A stretch of 64,000 nucleotides of DNA from Cryptococcus deneoformans JEC21 (GCF_000091045.1 NC_006684.1:845001-909000), one strand, 5' to 3'; counted from the stretch's first letter, positions 33,327 to 45,673 are shown. The notes: a model not told the origin generated them from the letters alone. Translations and numbers: made by a program.

Positions 33327-33775
33327 TGTCAGGGGGGCTATCTCTTCTGGCGATAGCCTTCAACAGGTTAGGGACAACAAATGATCCGAGGGCCTTTTTA
33401 AATAGGCAGCCAGATCAATGCCGGAAGATGATAGCTTTAAGTAGACGAAGAATACTTGGAGAGGACAACAATAGTGGATCGACAAGTATCTAAAACTATG
33501 GAAAACTACTGTCTTATATACCTTTACACCTCAAGCTCTGCTGACTCATCTTTCCCACACCAGCCAGCTCTACATCCTTTTGCGTTGCCGAAACCCGGTG
33601 GCGAGGAAGGTGTTGGAGGGTTGTCGATCTCTCTATCTCTGTATATCTCTCGGGGGAAGGCCGCGGCCAAAAACGAAGGGGTATGCTCAGACGCGGACTG
33701 AAGTGGATGAGGAAGGGTTACCGTCATAATCGTGCTGACATGAGGAAGAGGTCGGGTGGCGACAGCCACGTGACA
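33327..33775 (-). repeat. 5' LTR of element S
   Basis: 449 bp. On the minus strand TGTCACGTGG...CCCTGACA, with inverted TGTCA/TGACA ends. It has a TATATAAG box and CG-rich start. A partial copy lies at 58368-58655. On its right L1 pol coding resumes at GCGTGCCACC. Confidence 0.7.
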
Positions 33776-35775
33776 GCGTGCCACCATTTCCTTCAGCGCC
33801 TCAAACGCATCTTGCACCGACGTTGTCCACTTCCATACCCAACTCAGTGACTCTAATCGCTCGGCTGGGAGGCCCTTAGCTAGTTGACGTTTACGGGATT
33901 CATACGCTTTCTCTGCTGTCTTGTTCGGAGGGAGAAGAGCCGTGAGAACGGACGTCTTGGTGGCGATGTGTGGGATGAATTTGCGTAAATACTGGAGAAG
34001 GCCAAGAAAAGATCGGAGGTCTTTCACACAACCAGGAGATGGCCATGCACGTAGTGCTTCGACTTTCTTCGGATCTGGCCCAATGTGATTGGGGGAGATT
34101 ACGTGGCCCAGGAAGGATACTGAGTCGACAAAAAATTTCGACTTGCTGGGCAAGCAAACAAACCCGCTGTTACGTAAAGCCGTGAGAACCGCGCGGATAT
34201 TTTTCGCTAAGTCAGAGTCGGTCGCGCCCCAAATGATGATATCATCGACATAAGCTTGTAAGTGCAGAGCCCTTACCACCACTCGTTCTCACCATATTAT
34301 AGGATTTATCCCTATGCATTGGTCGATGCTGGTAGGTGAGATTTGATGCCGAAACGCGTCTTTCAGACTTCGCCGAAACGCGGCATCGAGCTCTGTCCGG
34401 CCTTATCCTATGCATGATATTTATTCTCATGCATAGGACCGGCAAATTGCTTCCGAAACGCGGCAGCGGACTTCGCCGGATCTCTGCCCCTTTTTTCGAT
34501 GGACTTCTGTTTGTTTCCTCATACATTCATATATATATATATATATATTGGTACATAGTTATAGTTCTCCTTTTACCTAGCAAACTTAATGCATATTCCC
34601 GTGCTAGTTTGCGTCCATTCAGACAACTATAACTATCTTACACCTCTACGAACGCTCTCCTCGAACACTTTCTCGAACCTCATTTCCCCTTCGAACGCTC
34701 AACGAACCCTGTCCGAACGCAGTGAGGCACCCACAGTGCCTACACTTACACCTCTACGAACGCTCTCCTCGAACGCTTTCTCGAACCTCATTTCCCCTTC
34801 AAACGCTCAACGAACCCTGTCCAAACGCAGTGAGGCACCCACAGTGCCTACAAAGCTTCACAACACACGCTGATGAGGTTACGTAAAGCCTCGTTGAGGC
34901 GGCGTTGTTGTGTTGCCAGCGAGTTGCACGCACCTTGCGGCATCACAACCCATTCGTATAAACCCCAGGGAATGCTGATTGCCGTTTTCTCGATATCGGG
35001 CTCGTGCATGAGCGTCTGAAAAAATGCATCAGTAAGGTCGAGTTTGGCGAAAACCTTGCCACGGGCGGCGCGTTGGAGAATGTCGTCAATGTTGGGAACT
35101 GGGGTTCGATCTTTAACCGTAACACTGTTGAGGCCGCGAAAATCGCAGAGGAACCGGAATTTGCCATTTTCTTTCTTAATGAGGAAAGCAGGGGCAGCCC
35201 AAGGGGAACTGGATGGACGGAGGCGGCCTGCGGTACGGTGTTTCTCGATTTCTTTTCGAAGGGTGTCGCGCCACGCTAACGGTACTCGAAATCCAGCTCG
35301 AGCGACAGGCATCGCATCAGGAAGAATGTTTATTCGGTGGCGGACTTGGGAGGTGGACGAACAAATGGGCGGGTAGTGGGAAACGTCAGAGATATTGGCT
35401 GGAAGGATGTCGGCAAATTCACGGAGGATGGCGTCGGAGTGGGAGTGGCGTTCAGTGCTTACGGTCGGGGATTCGACTGGTGTGATGGAGTTGAGTTGTA
35501 GTTGCACAAGCGATGTATAGGATGACCCCCCTGCATTGAGGAGGTGATTTAAACGTTCTGCCCCATCAAATAGGCGGTGTTGACGACAGAACTGTAATCC
35601 GAGGATAAGGCGGTAGCGTGGACCAAGGGCCATGGCGTAGAATGGGGTAGCATTGTAGGTAGTGTCACCAATGATTACATCCACTACATACTCCTGGTCT
35701 ACGACTGGACCCGCCCGATTGTCTGCCATTTTGGTCCCCACCGGTATAATCGGTCGCCCTTGCCATCCCTGTTGC
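33776..35775 (-). pseudogene. L1: L-family pro-pol fragment split by a solo LTR
   Basis: Two open frames, 35741-34858 and 34256-33776, are one coding stretch interrupted by the T2 solo LTR at 34257-34852. The right part has the end of protease (ALGPRYRLILGLQFC), then RT: FLIKKENGKFRFLCDFRGLN, LDLTDAFFQTLMHEPDIEK, WVVMPQGACNS. The left part has AYVDDIIIWGATDSDL and the connection domain. Against the L2 copy the identity is very high. It is cut on the left by LTR-S inside EALKEMVAR and on the right, before protease, by the L2 LTR. Confidence 0.85.
34257..34852 (+). repeat. solo LTR T2 with target duplication AAGCT
   Basis: TGTAAGTGCAG...CAGTGCCTACA, flanked by AAGCT at 34252-34256 and 34853-34857, inside the L1 RT gene just after the YVDD region. 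The last 108 bp (34637-34744) are duplicated in tandem (34745-34852). Contains a conserved 12-bp hairpin (34406-34417/34427-34438) and a TA-repeat promoter-like stretch at 34530-34550. Confidence 0.9.
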
Positions 35776-36832
35776 TGTAAGGTCCGGACAATAGACCTTC
35801 ACTGTACTGTTGGGGCTAGCTCGGAGGGACAAGGCTTGGAGAGAACTGGTGGGCTCTTAGGGCTGGCAGGGCTCGAGGCTTAACTTCGGACTGGAGAGAA
35901 GCAAACAAGATCCCAAATGCATATGCTGATTATGTCCTATCAGCGACTAGTAAAGGAGACAAGATGAAGAATTGATAGGAACAAGAGGAGAAGGCAAGGT
36001 ACTTGTGACTGTAAGGTCGGAAGAAGGAAAGGTTGAACACAACAAGGATAAAAGAATAAAGGAATTTGTGTGAAACCCAAAGAGCCCGAAGCTTACCTGA
36101 TTATGTCCTATCAGCGACTAGTAAAGGAGACAAGATGAAGAATTGATAGGAACAAGAGGAGAAGGCAAGGTACTTGTGACTGTACGGTCGGAAGAAGGAA
36201 AAGGTTGAACACAACAAGGATAAAAGAATAAAGGAATTTGTGTGAAACCCAAAGAGCCCGAAGCTTACCTGATTATGTCCTATCAGCGACTAGTAAAGGA
36301 GACAAGATGAAGAATTGATAGGAACAAGAGGAGAAGGCAAGGTACTTGTGACTGTAAGGTCGGAAGAAGGAAAGGTTGAACACAACAAGGATAAAAGAAT
36401 AAAGGAATTTGTGTGTCAACCTTTCCATGTACTTTGCCTTCACTCTCGAAACCAGTCGCGACCAAAGCTCCGGTAAACACCGGGGCTTGTGGCATGAAAA
36501 ATTGGACAAGAAACTCGGACTTAGGACAAGAAAAAGGAAGAGAAAATAAGAAGAGAAAAAGCGGAAGTAAAATAATGCACGTGACTTGGGAGGAAGAGTG
36601 CGGATGCAATTTGACACGCGCGACTTGGAGGAAAGGAGCGGAAGTAAATTGAGATGCGGCTCAGAGAAATAGGGGAAAAATAAAGCACGTGACCTGGGAG
36701 AAGGGAGAGCGGATGCAATTTGACGCGCGCAACTTGGAGGAAGAAGCGGAAGTAAATTGAAACACGGCTCGAAATTTGAAGCTGGGGAAGGTGGTGACCG
36801 TGGGTCACTGGGTCGGAGGCTAGCCTCTTACA
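35776..36832 (-). repeat. 3' LTR of L2 with three copies of a 172-bp internal repeat
   Basis: 1057 bp, TGTAAGGTCCGG...AGCCTCTTACA on the + strand. Three tandem units start at 35926, 36097 and 36269 (CTGATTATGTCCTATCAGCG). It follows the L2 pol and 3' untranslated sequence, so it serves as the 3' LTR. The left flank is GTTGC. Confidence 0.85.
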
Positions 36833-37795
36833 CCCTCCCCCTCCTGGATGAGACAGAGTATGTGAGGGAGAAGAAGGAAATGAGACACACACACAAAGAG
36901 GGAGAAAGAAATGAGCTAGAAAACTGTAGAAGCTGGGCTTCAATGAGGGGCCAGGCTGAGAGACAATCCATGAAACATGTTGACTGAGGGAAACCCCCAC
37001 CACGAAAAAAACTCCCTGGCCTTTTTGGCTTCTTTTCAGATTCTTTGTCTGGGGATAAAAAAATGGGGGGTGGGGGAACCTCTTGTCTGTCTTCAGGCCC
37101 GTGAGGAAGGGGGGGAGGAAACTGAAGGAGAAATAAACGGACGAGAAAAAAATGAGAAAACACGGCACGAAGGAAAAAAAGGGGGGAACGGAATTGAAAA
37201 CCTGGACAGGGGTGGGCTGGGGACTTGAGGGGGGGGTGGTTTGGCATCTGTGCGAAGGTGTCAGCCTGGTCTGAGGGGTAGATTGTAGACACTGGGTGTC
37301 TCACTGAGTGTCATAGTAGTATAGTGTGTAGTTGACTAGCAAAACATGCACTGGTTGTAATACATGTGGATTGAGTATTGAAGAACTACAACAATATGCG
37401 ACTACTATTTTACTAAGTGCCAACTGTGTGTCAGAAAGTAAAGTTACACACATCAAATGCCACGTCATTACTAAGTATTTCAAATGTAACATTATACACA
37501 TAGAATGTTACATAATCTGGATGAATACATACACAACAAATATAGCTGAATATTCATACAGCTTATACATGGGAATGCATGCATGTAAATGCACTGCATA
37601 AATTCCTGCATGTAAATGCAATGCATAAATTCCTGCATATGCAATATGCATAGGAGGATGCATGCACAAAGACTGCATGCATAGAGAATAAATGAGTATA
37701 GTGCTCTGCACTTACATAGATGAGGAAAAAAAAAAAAAAAGGGTGTTAGGGAGGGTGTATACAGCTCACGACGGAGTGTGGCCATGTCGGGACCG
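36833..37795 (-). other. L2 3' untranslated region carrying a solo T3 LTR
   Basis: 36833-37283 and 37717-37795 are the stretch between the L2 pol stop and its 3' LTR, purine-rich on the + strand with a 16-A run at about 37725-37740. The T3 solo LTR (37284-37716) sits inside. No open frame of interest. Confidence 0.6.
37284..37716 (-). repeat. solo LTR T3 with target duplication TAGAT
   Basis: 433 bp, TGTAGACAC...GCACTTACA, flanked by TAGAT at 37279-37283 and 37717-37721. Near-identical to 19794-20199 apart from a 27-bp duplication around 37588-37640 (CATGTAAATGCA...AAATTCCTG). Confidence 0.88.
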
Positions 37796-40495
37796 TTAAC
37801 CCTGGGTGAACATCTGAGAAATATCAGTAGTAACGTCCAGTACGTCGAGATGTAGCTCATCTTCGCCAATAAAGTCTTCCCAAGCCTCCTGCCAACCTGC
37901 ATAGTCCTGCGCTGTATCGCGACTGAGCCACCGAGCCTTGGGGCCTTCACCGGCGAGGCGGGCGCGCACTTGATAAACCTTTGGATGATTTCCCTTGGGG
38001 GTGAGGGTGCGGTCTTCAAGGATTTGGAGGATGCGTGGCGAGGAAACAGCCGGGCGGTCGAGTAGGCGAGGAACCGCGTGCTGGTGATACTGTTCGGACT
38101 CCCGGTATGGCTTGAGGCGCGAAACATGGCGGCGAGGCGTCGACTGTGTTGAGGTGACGGGGACATCCAATTCATAGAGTGATTGCTCGGGAAAGGCCTG
38201 GAGGATGGTGAAGGGGCCTTCCCAGTGGGGCATGAACTTCGCAGAACGGTTAGTGGCGGTCTTATATTCGTGACGGAACTCAGCTGTGTTCAAGTAGACT
38301 TTGTCTCCCGGGTGGTAAACAGGGTCCGGCCGACGATGTTTGTTGGCTTGAACACTTTGCCGATGCTTAGCGAGAAGCAGTTCGTCACGAGCGATGCCCT
38401 CTTCGAGGGCCATGCGTTGGGCAGTGAGATCCCATTCGGAAACTGTAGGTTGAGCGAGGGACGGGTCCGTAGCTGATGTTGAGGGGAGGAGCGGCGGAGT
38501 GAGTGACAGGTGTTTCCCGAAAACGAGCTCGGCGGGGGTGTGGTGGGTTGAGCATCGGATGGTGTTGTTCATTGCGAAGGCGACCCGCTGTAGGTTAGCT
38601 GCCCAATTTCGGCCTTGGTCATCAGTCCAGGTGCGCAGGATCTGGATGACTGTCTTGTTAGATCGTTCTGATATACCATCGGTCTGGGGGTGGTATGCTG
38701 TGGACATCTTTAGCTTAGTGCCCAGGAGGGAATTCAACCGACGCCATGACGCAGCAGTGAATAACTTATCGCGGTCTGAGACGATGGATTGTGGTACCCC
38801 ATATTTAGAAACCCAGTGGTCGTAGTAGAGTTGAGCGAAAGCGGAGGACGTGAGCGTCGTGACTGTTGGTATGAGAGCGACCCAGCCGGTGAGGCGATCG
38901 GTAATGACGATGAGATAGTCGAAGCTGTGTGATTGCGGTAGTGGCCCCACGAAGTCTATGCCTATGTCGGAGAATTTGGCGGGAGGAACTGGTAATGAGT
39001 GTAGTAGTCCGGGAGGTTTGGTGGTGGTAGCTTTGGATGTCTGACAGGCTGGGCAAGTGCTGACAAAGTCCTTTACGTCACTAGCCATACCATCCCAGAA
39101 ATACTTACAACGCAATAGTTCAAGTGTTTTCTCCACCCCGAAATGGCCCATCGCATCGTGACATTCCTGTAGGCACTGTTCTTGCAAGGTGAGTACGTCG
39201 GGAATGCAGAGCCGGTCCTCATATGTCAGCACCGTCCTGACCCCCCGTGCTCCGTTGACTTCGGTAGTGCGGACACCCGGAGGGCAGCGGTCCACTTCCC
39301 TCCAAATACTCATTACCGGGTCCTGCCCGTACCCTTCAGCTACTTCATCTAGGAAGGTTGCGTTTGGTGAGAGAACCATCATGGTGAGGGCGTTTACGTG
39401 GGCGTCGGAGTTGCGGAGCCGGGAGAAAGCGTCGGCGATGACATTAGTGGCCCCTGGAATATGGGAAATCTGGAGGTCGTAATCGGCAAGCACTAGTAGC
39501 CACCGCTTCTGACGTTCGGACAGATTTGGTTGTTGAAAGAACCACTTGAGAGTCGCATGGTCTGTCATGACGTGTACCGGGACGCCGAGAAGTAGGGGCC
39601 GCCACTCTTTGAGGGCGTGGATGATGGCGCATAACTCTTTTTCGTGTACCGGATAATTTCGTTCGGCGGCAGTGAGAGAGCAGGAATCGTAGGCGATAGG
39701 TTGAGCATTGTCGGGGGATAAACCCGTGCCCAACCAAGCGCCGAGGCCGGTATTGCTTGCGTCAGTGAAAAGGTAGAGATTGGTTTGGCCTGCGAGGATA
39801 GCTTCATGGGAAAGGGGGGACAGACCTGTGATACGTGCCACCATTTCCTTCAGCGCCTCAAACGCATCTTGCGCCGACGTTGTCCACTTCCATACCCAAC
39901 TCAGTGATTCTAATCGCTCGGCTGGGAGGCCCTTAGCTAGTTGACGTTTACGGGATTCATACGCTTTCTCTGCTGTCTTGTTCGGAGGGAGAAGAGCCGT
40001 GAGAACGGACGTCTTGGTGGCGATGTGTGGGATGAATTTGCGTAAATACTGGAGAAGGCCAAGGAAAGATCGGAGGTCTTTCACACAACCAGGAGATGGC
40101 CATGCGCGTAGTGCCTCGACTTTCTTCGGATCTGGCCCAATGTGATTGGGGGAGATTACGTGGCCCAGGAAGGATACTGAGTCGACAAAAAATTTCGACT
40201 TGCTAGGTGAGCAAACAAACCCGCTGTTACGTAAAGCCGTGAGAACCGCGCGGATATTTTTCGCTAAGTCAGAGTCGGTCGCGCCCCAAATGATGATATC
40301 ATCGACATAAGCTTCACAACAAACGCTGATGAGGTTACGTAAAGCCTCGTTGAGGCAGCGTTGTTGTGTTGCCGGCGAGTTGCACGCACCTTGCGGCATC
40401 ACAACCCATTCGTATAAACCCCAGGGAGTGCTGATTGCCGTTTTCTCGATATCGGGCTCGTGCATGAGCGTCTGAAAAAATGCATCGGTAAGGTC
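37796..40495 (-). pseudogene. L2 pol (RT second half, RNase H, integrase)
   Basis: Open for 889 codons from 40465, though the first codons (MHEPDIEK) are mid-RT and not a true start. Order: EWVVMPQGACNSPATQQR, AYVDDIIIW, RNase H LFTDASNTGLGAWLG and HEKELCAIIHAL, integrase HHCC (CHDAMGHFGVEKTLELL, CPACQTSK), DIGIDFVGPLP, VSDRDKLF and HPQTDGISERSN, GDKVYLNT and a C-terminal LLDRPAVSSPRILQILEDRT. No chromodomain. The 5' end is cut at 40496 by the M LTR; gag and 5' LTR of an L element reappear at 52585-54581. Confidence 0.85.
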
Positions 40496-41085
40496 TGTAA
40501 GGCATGCATGCCAAACACGGTCATTATGATCCCAAGGTCTGTTTCACTTCATACATAGATTTGCTGCCGCTTTTCTCTTATTTTGATTCCGTTTATTTTG
40601 CGCGCTCCTCACAGGCCTCAAAGGAATTTGCAGCAAGGAAAAGCCTCTCTTCTTTATCTTTAGAAAGAGAGCCCTTTTCCTTTGGTTGTCCGCGAGCTGC
40701 TGTAGTTCTTTTGAGTGCTTGTGAGTCCCACTTCCTACTTGGAATTGTGGTTTTATGCTAACTGGGCGGACTTTAGTAATTATAGCTTCGTTGACACTCT
40801 GCCCAGGTATGCTTGTAACTTCTTCTTTATCTTTAGAAAGAGAGCCCTTTTCCTTTGGTTGTCCGCGACCTGCTGTAGTTCTTTTGAGTGCTTTAATTAT
40901 AGCTTCGTTGACACTCTGCCCAGTGATCAACAAACATATGCAAACTCATAGACCGCTTCTGCGCCCGGACAATCCAACTACCTCTTTCCTTGCCACCGAC
41001 TAGACAACAGTCGTGTTCCAGCCGTCTCTCTTTCAATCAAATCAAGCCGAACTCTTTCAGTGAACATCCCCCCTGGGTTGTTACA
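40496..41085 (+). repeat. 5' LTR of element M
   Basis: 590 bp, TGTAAGGCATGC...GGTTGTTACA. Contains an internal direct repeat of about 100-170 bp (units from about 40647 and 40820, each ending in CACTCTGCCCAG). Differs from the 3' LTR (51995-52584) at about two positions, so the element is very young. Confidence 0.92.
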
Positions 41086-41110
41086 CTTTTTTTAAGCGAA
41101 TCTCAACTGC

Positions 41111-44100
41111 ATGAGCTCTGCTGAGCCACCAGAAGAATTTTTTGACACCATTACACCTATTGAAGATCAATCCAAACCACGACTTCGGCAAGATACACCA
41201 TTCCCCGAAATGACAACACCCCCTACAGACAAGGAATCCCTACAGAGGAAGATCAAACAGATAGAGGACGAGAGAAAGCGGGAGAGAGAGGAGCACAAGC
41301 GCGAAATGGCGGAGCTACAAGCACAAATGCGAGGTCTTCTCAAACGCGAGGCCGAGAAGCGCGACCTCCCTCCGCACAATCCCGCCACTTCCAGCTTACC
41401 TGCCAAATCAGAGTCCCCTCATCCTCCTATTATGTATGATTCTCTCCCCCAACCCAAATATTCCTTTCCAGTCCTCTCTGAACATGCCGACGCAGCGGCT
41501 ATTCACCAACACATCTCGAAGCTTCGCAGCATCTTTACCCTCATGGCCGCTGGTTACCGCTATGAACCCACCGCTTTTGAGGCCCGCAAGCTCGCCCACG
41601 CCGCCCAGTCTCTTACTGGTATCCGCCATCTTCAATTTCTCGAAGGTGATGGCCTCCAATGTCGCACCTTTGATGACTGGGCAAAAGCTTTCAAGTCTGC
41701 AATGCTTCCGCTCGGCTGGGTATCCGAGACCGAAAAGAAAATCTATTCTCTTCAACCCCAGCTCCTCCGACTTGACAAAATCCCATTGGCCATCATGGAT
41801 TTCAAACAGTGGTTCGCCCTCCTGAAGGATTCCGACAGCCCCATGTCCGAAGACGTTGCTACACACTGGCTGCGAAACCACATGACACCTGGTCTTTTGG
41901 CGGAGCTTGAACGGGACTTTGGTGGTGAGAATCAGCTTCGTCAGGCCAGTTTAGCTGAACTTCTCAAGCATATGGAAATCTGTGCCACCAGACTCCTTCG
42001 CTACCAGTCCGCTTTCGCCCCCATCGCGCCCACCCGCACGCCGATCGCTGCTGTCTCGCCCGAAGCGTCTTCGCCCATCGACATTGCTCAATGGCTCAAC
42101 CCACGACTTCCGCTCCCCAAGGGTGGTGCTGGTCGCCGCGCTCGAGCTCACCTTGCCAGTGAACAGCGATGCTTCCTCTGCCGCCAACCCGGTCACAAGT
42201 CTCCCGACTGCCCAAAGCGCAAGGAACCCACGGCAATCGCTGCTGTAAGCACCTTCGACCATGAGGAAGCGGAATTTGAGCAGGAGGAGGGGGAGATGTT
42301 TGCCGAGGTATTAGCCACACACCTTGCGCCGGAGCTGTCAGTCCCACCCATCCTTCTCGAATGTCGCATAGGCACTAATGGGTCACCCTTCCTCGCCCTC
42401 TTCGACACAGGAGCAACAGTCACTCTAGTTGATCCGTCCCTCATCACCACCCACCAACTCCAAACTTATCCATCAGAGCAACGGCGGGTGGTATCGTTAG
42501 CAGGAGGAGCACGGGGTCCAGCTTTACAACGTCGTGTAGGAGTAGAGGTATGCATCCAGAATCAAGTCTTCGCACTACATGGTTATGTCATGCCCCTACA
42601 TGCCTGCTATAAAGTCATCCTAGGCCTGGATTTCATCCGCTCTCATGGGCTCCTCAGCGGTGCTTCTCGGCTAGGCAATCTCGCTCCTGACCTCCTTGGC
42701 CCCGTGGTTGCTTCAGTGACGACCGCTGATGGGTATGAGGACCTCCGCCTAGCAATCCTGCATGAGTATCACGACATTTTCCCAGACAATATTGGTGAAG
42801 TTGCAAATTACCCACCGATCTGTGATGCCAACTCAAAGGTCCGCCACCATATCAACCTCACCCCCGGTGCGATACCCTTCAAATCCGCGAGTTATCGATC
42901 CCCTCACATGTGGCGACAGCAGTTAATTGAAGAGATCCAGAAACATCGGGAGGCTGGCCGATTGCGACCCTCCAGTTCGCCGTGGGCAGCACCGGCGTTC
43001 TTGGTTAAGAAGGAGAATGGAAAATTTCGGTTTATCTGTGATTATCGGGGCCTTAACAAAGTCACTACTCCAGACTCCACGCCAGTTCCCAATGTCGACG
43101 ACATCCTCCATCGAGCTGCTTGTGGTAAAATCTTTGCCAAAATTGACCTGTCTGATGCCTTCTTCCAAACACTTATGCATGAACCAGACATCGAAAAAAC
43201 AGCCATTACTACCGAACTCGGCCTATTTGAATGGGTAGTTATGCCACAAGGTGCTTGCAACTCACCTGCTACTCAACAACGCCGACTAAATGAGGCCCTC
43301 CGTGGGTTGCTGGGGGATTCTTGTGAAGCTTATGTTGATGATATCATTGTCTGGGCTGCTGATGCCGAGGATCTTGACAAACGGTTGCGAGCAGTGCTGG
43401 CTGCCTTACGAAAATCGGGGCTTGTGTGCTCTCCCACCAAGTCTGAATTTTTTCGCCACAAAGTCAAATTTCTTGGTCACGTGATATCCGCCAACCACAT
43501 CGGCCCAGACCCCGCCAAACTCCGCACCATCGCCTCCTGGCCGCTCCCTCAGTCCGTCAAAGAGCTGCGATCCTTTCTAGGCCTCCTTCAATACCTCAGA
43601 AAATTCATACTGAGCCTAGCTACCCACACACGAACCCTCACCGCCCTCCTCCCGCCGACTCCAGCCGCCGAGAAAGCCTGGGAGAAGCAACAGCGTGCAC
43701 TCCGGAAGGGCCAGTCCCCCAAGGATGTCCTGTCATGGGTCTGGGCATGGTCTAGTGAAGCGACCGCCGCGTTTGAGATTCTGAAGGCGAAAGTGGCGGA
43801 GATTTCTGGCCTCCGGCCATTGGACTATGCAGCTGCGTTATCCGGCGAGTGCCCCATCTACCTTTTCACTGATGCAAGCAATCACGGCACTGGCGCCTGG
43901 CTTGGTCAAGGCCCTGACCCCGATCATGCATTTCCAGTTGCTTACGACTCTCGCAGTTTATCAGCCGCCGAACGCAACTATCCAACACATGAGAAAGAAC
44001 TCTTGGCCATCGTCCGTGCCCTCAAACTCTGGCGGCCTCTCCTTCTGGATGTCCCCATTCAAGTTCAGACCGACCACTTCACTCTCAAATGGTTCCTCCA

Positions 44101-45174
44101 ACAGCGCGACCTATCCGAACGCCAAAAGCGCTGGCTGGGCGTCCTATCCCGGTTCGACTTGCGTATTTACCACATCTCAGGTGTCAATAACTTCATCGCA
44201 GATGCCCTCTCTCGGCTTGGCGGCGTCGATGATGAGCAGGATGGTATGGAGACAGCTGAAGTCAGTGTAGCAGTCCTCGGTCTCCTCGGCCAAGACACAT
44301 CCACCATCACCAAGGTCACGCAAGGCTACGCTCAAGATCAGGTCATGGGAGCATGGTTGCAAGAGGAGGATAGGGCACCTGGAGTAACGTTGGAGAATGT
44401 TGAGAATGGTCAAGGAGTACATCAGGTGTTGCGATGGGAAGGCAGGCTATGTGTGCCCGATACCAGTGAGCTCCGAGAAGGCTTCATCCACCAGTGTCAT
44501 GATGATGTGGGCCATTTCGGCGTAGCGAAGACATTGGAGATGGTGCGCCGCAGCTATTACTGGGAGGGCATGAGGCAGGATGTTGTGGACTATGTAAGCT
44601 CGTGTGCACCCTGTCAGACTTCCAAGAGCACTACTGTCAAGCCCGCAGGCCGCCTTCACTCTCTACCAGTTCCACAGGCGAAGTTTCTCGACATTGGCAT
44701 TGACTTCGTGGGCCCTCTCCCCACGTCGCAAGGTTTTGACCAACTCATTGTCATCACCGACTGCCTCACGGGTTATGTGGTCCTCATTCCTACCACCATC
44801 ACAGCAAATGCGCGAGAGGTTGCCCGACTCTTTTACGACCACTGGCTTTCCAAATTCGGCTGCCCTCGCTCCATCGTCTCCGACCGCGGTAGCATCTTCC
44901 AGTCTGGGGTTTGGCGTCATGTCACCAAGCATATCGACACCAAGTCTATGCTTTCAACATCATATCACCCCCAGACTGATGGTATCTCTGAACGGTCCAA
45001 CAAATCAGTAATCGAGTCGCTCCGAACCCTCACTGACATCCGTGGGCGTACATGGGCTGACCATTTGCAGCGCATTGCTTTCGCTCTCAACAACCATGTC
45101 CGCGCATCAACCAAGCACACTCCTGCCGAGCTGGTTTTTGGCAAGCGTCTCTCTCATGTTCCTCCCTTGGTGGC
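41111..45174 (+). CDS. M gag-pol polyprotein, single frame, 3' part displaced by T
   Basis: One uninterrupted frame from ATG 41111, 26 bp after the LTR. Gag holds a charged coiled-coil segment (IEDERKREREEHKREMAEL) and one zinc knuckle (CFLCRQPGHKSPDC, about residue 353). Then protease LFDTGATVTLVD (about 430), RT RFICDYRGLNKV and AYVDDIIVW (about 742), RNase H LFTDASNHGTGAWLG, integrase HHCC (CHDDVGHFGVAK, CAPCQTSK), DIGIDFVGPLP, VSDRGSIF and HPQTDGISERSN. No frameshift is needed between gag and pol. The frame runs 22 codons into the T LTR at 45175 and ends at 45241. Without those it lacks the end of integrase; the C terminus resumes at 51257. Confidence 0.9.
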
Positions 45175-45673
45175 TGTAGGCACTGGGGGTGCCTCACTGC
45201 GTTCGGTTGGTGTTCGGAAAGAATGGGCGTTCGTGGTATAGGTCTAGAGGGCGTTCGGATGCGTTCGAGGAAGCGTTCGGTGTTTGTTTATAGTTATAGT
45301 GGTCTACTGGATGCGAAACTAGCAATGGTTGATATGCATGAGTTTCGCTTGGAGAAAGAGAAAACTATAACTATGTATGAGATCTATATATATATATGTA
45401 TGGACGTATGCAGAAACAAACAGAAGTCCATCGAAAAAAAGGGGCAGAGATCCGGCGAAGTCCGCCGCCGCGTTTCGGCAGCAATTGCCGGTCCTATGCA
45501 TGAGAATAAAATATCATGCATAGGATAAGGCCGGACAGAGCCGATGCCGCGTTTTGGCGAAGTCCGAAAGACGCGTTTCGGCATCAAATCTCACCTACCA
45601 ACATCGACCAATGCATAGGGATAAATCCTATCATATGGTGAGAACGAGTGGTGGTAAGGGCTCTGCACTTACA
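45175..45673 (-). repeat. left (3') LTR of T, subtype T1
   Basis: 499 bp; matches the solo LTR at 56842-57349 in its whole length. Carries the CCTATGCATGA/TCATGCATAGG hairpin. Confidence 0.88.

Noticed and set aside
33296..33369. LTR-S boundary at TGTTGAAG (33300) instead of 33327
   Set aside because: The end at 33327 gives matching TGTCA/TGACA termini and places the self-complementary site exactly as in G.
37796..40465. 889-codon frame as an intact gene starting MHEPDIEK
   Set aside because: Those residues are the middle of reverse transcriptase; the true start was lost at the M LTR junction.
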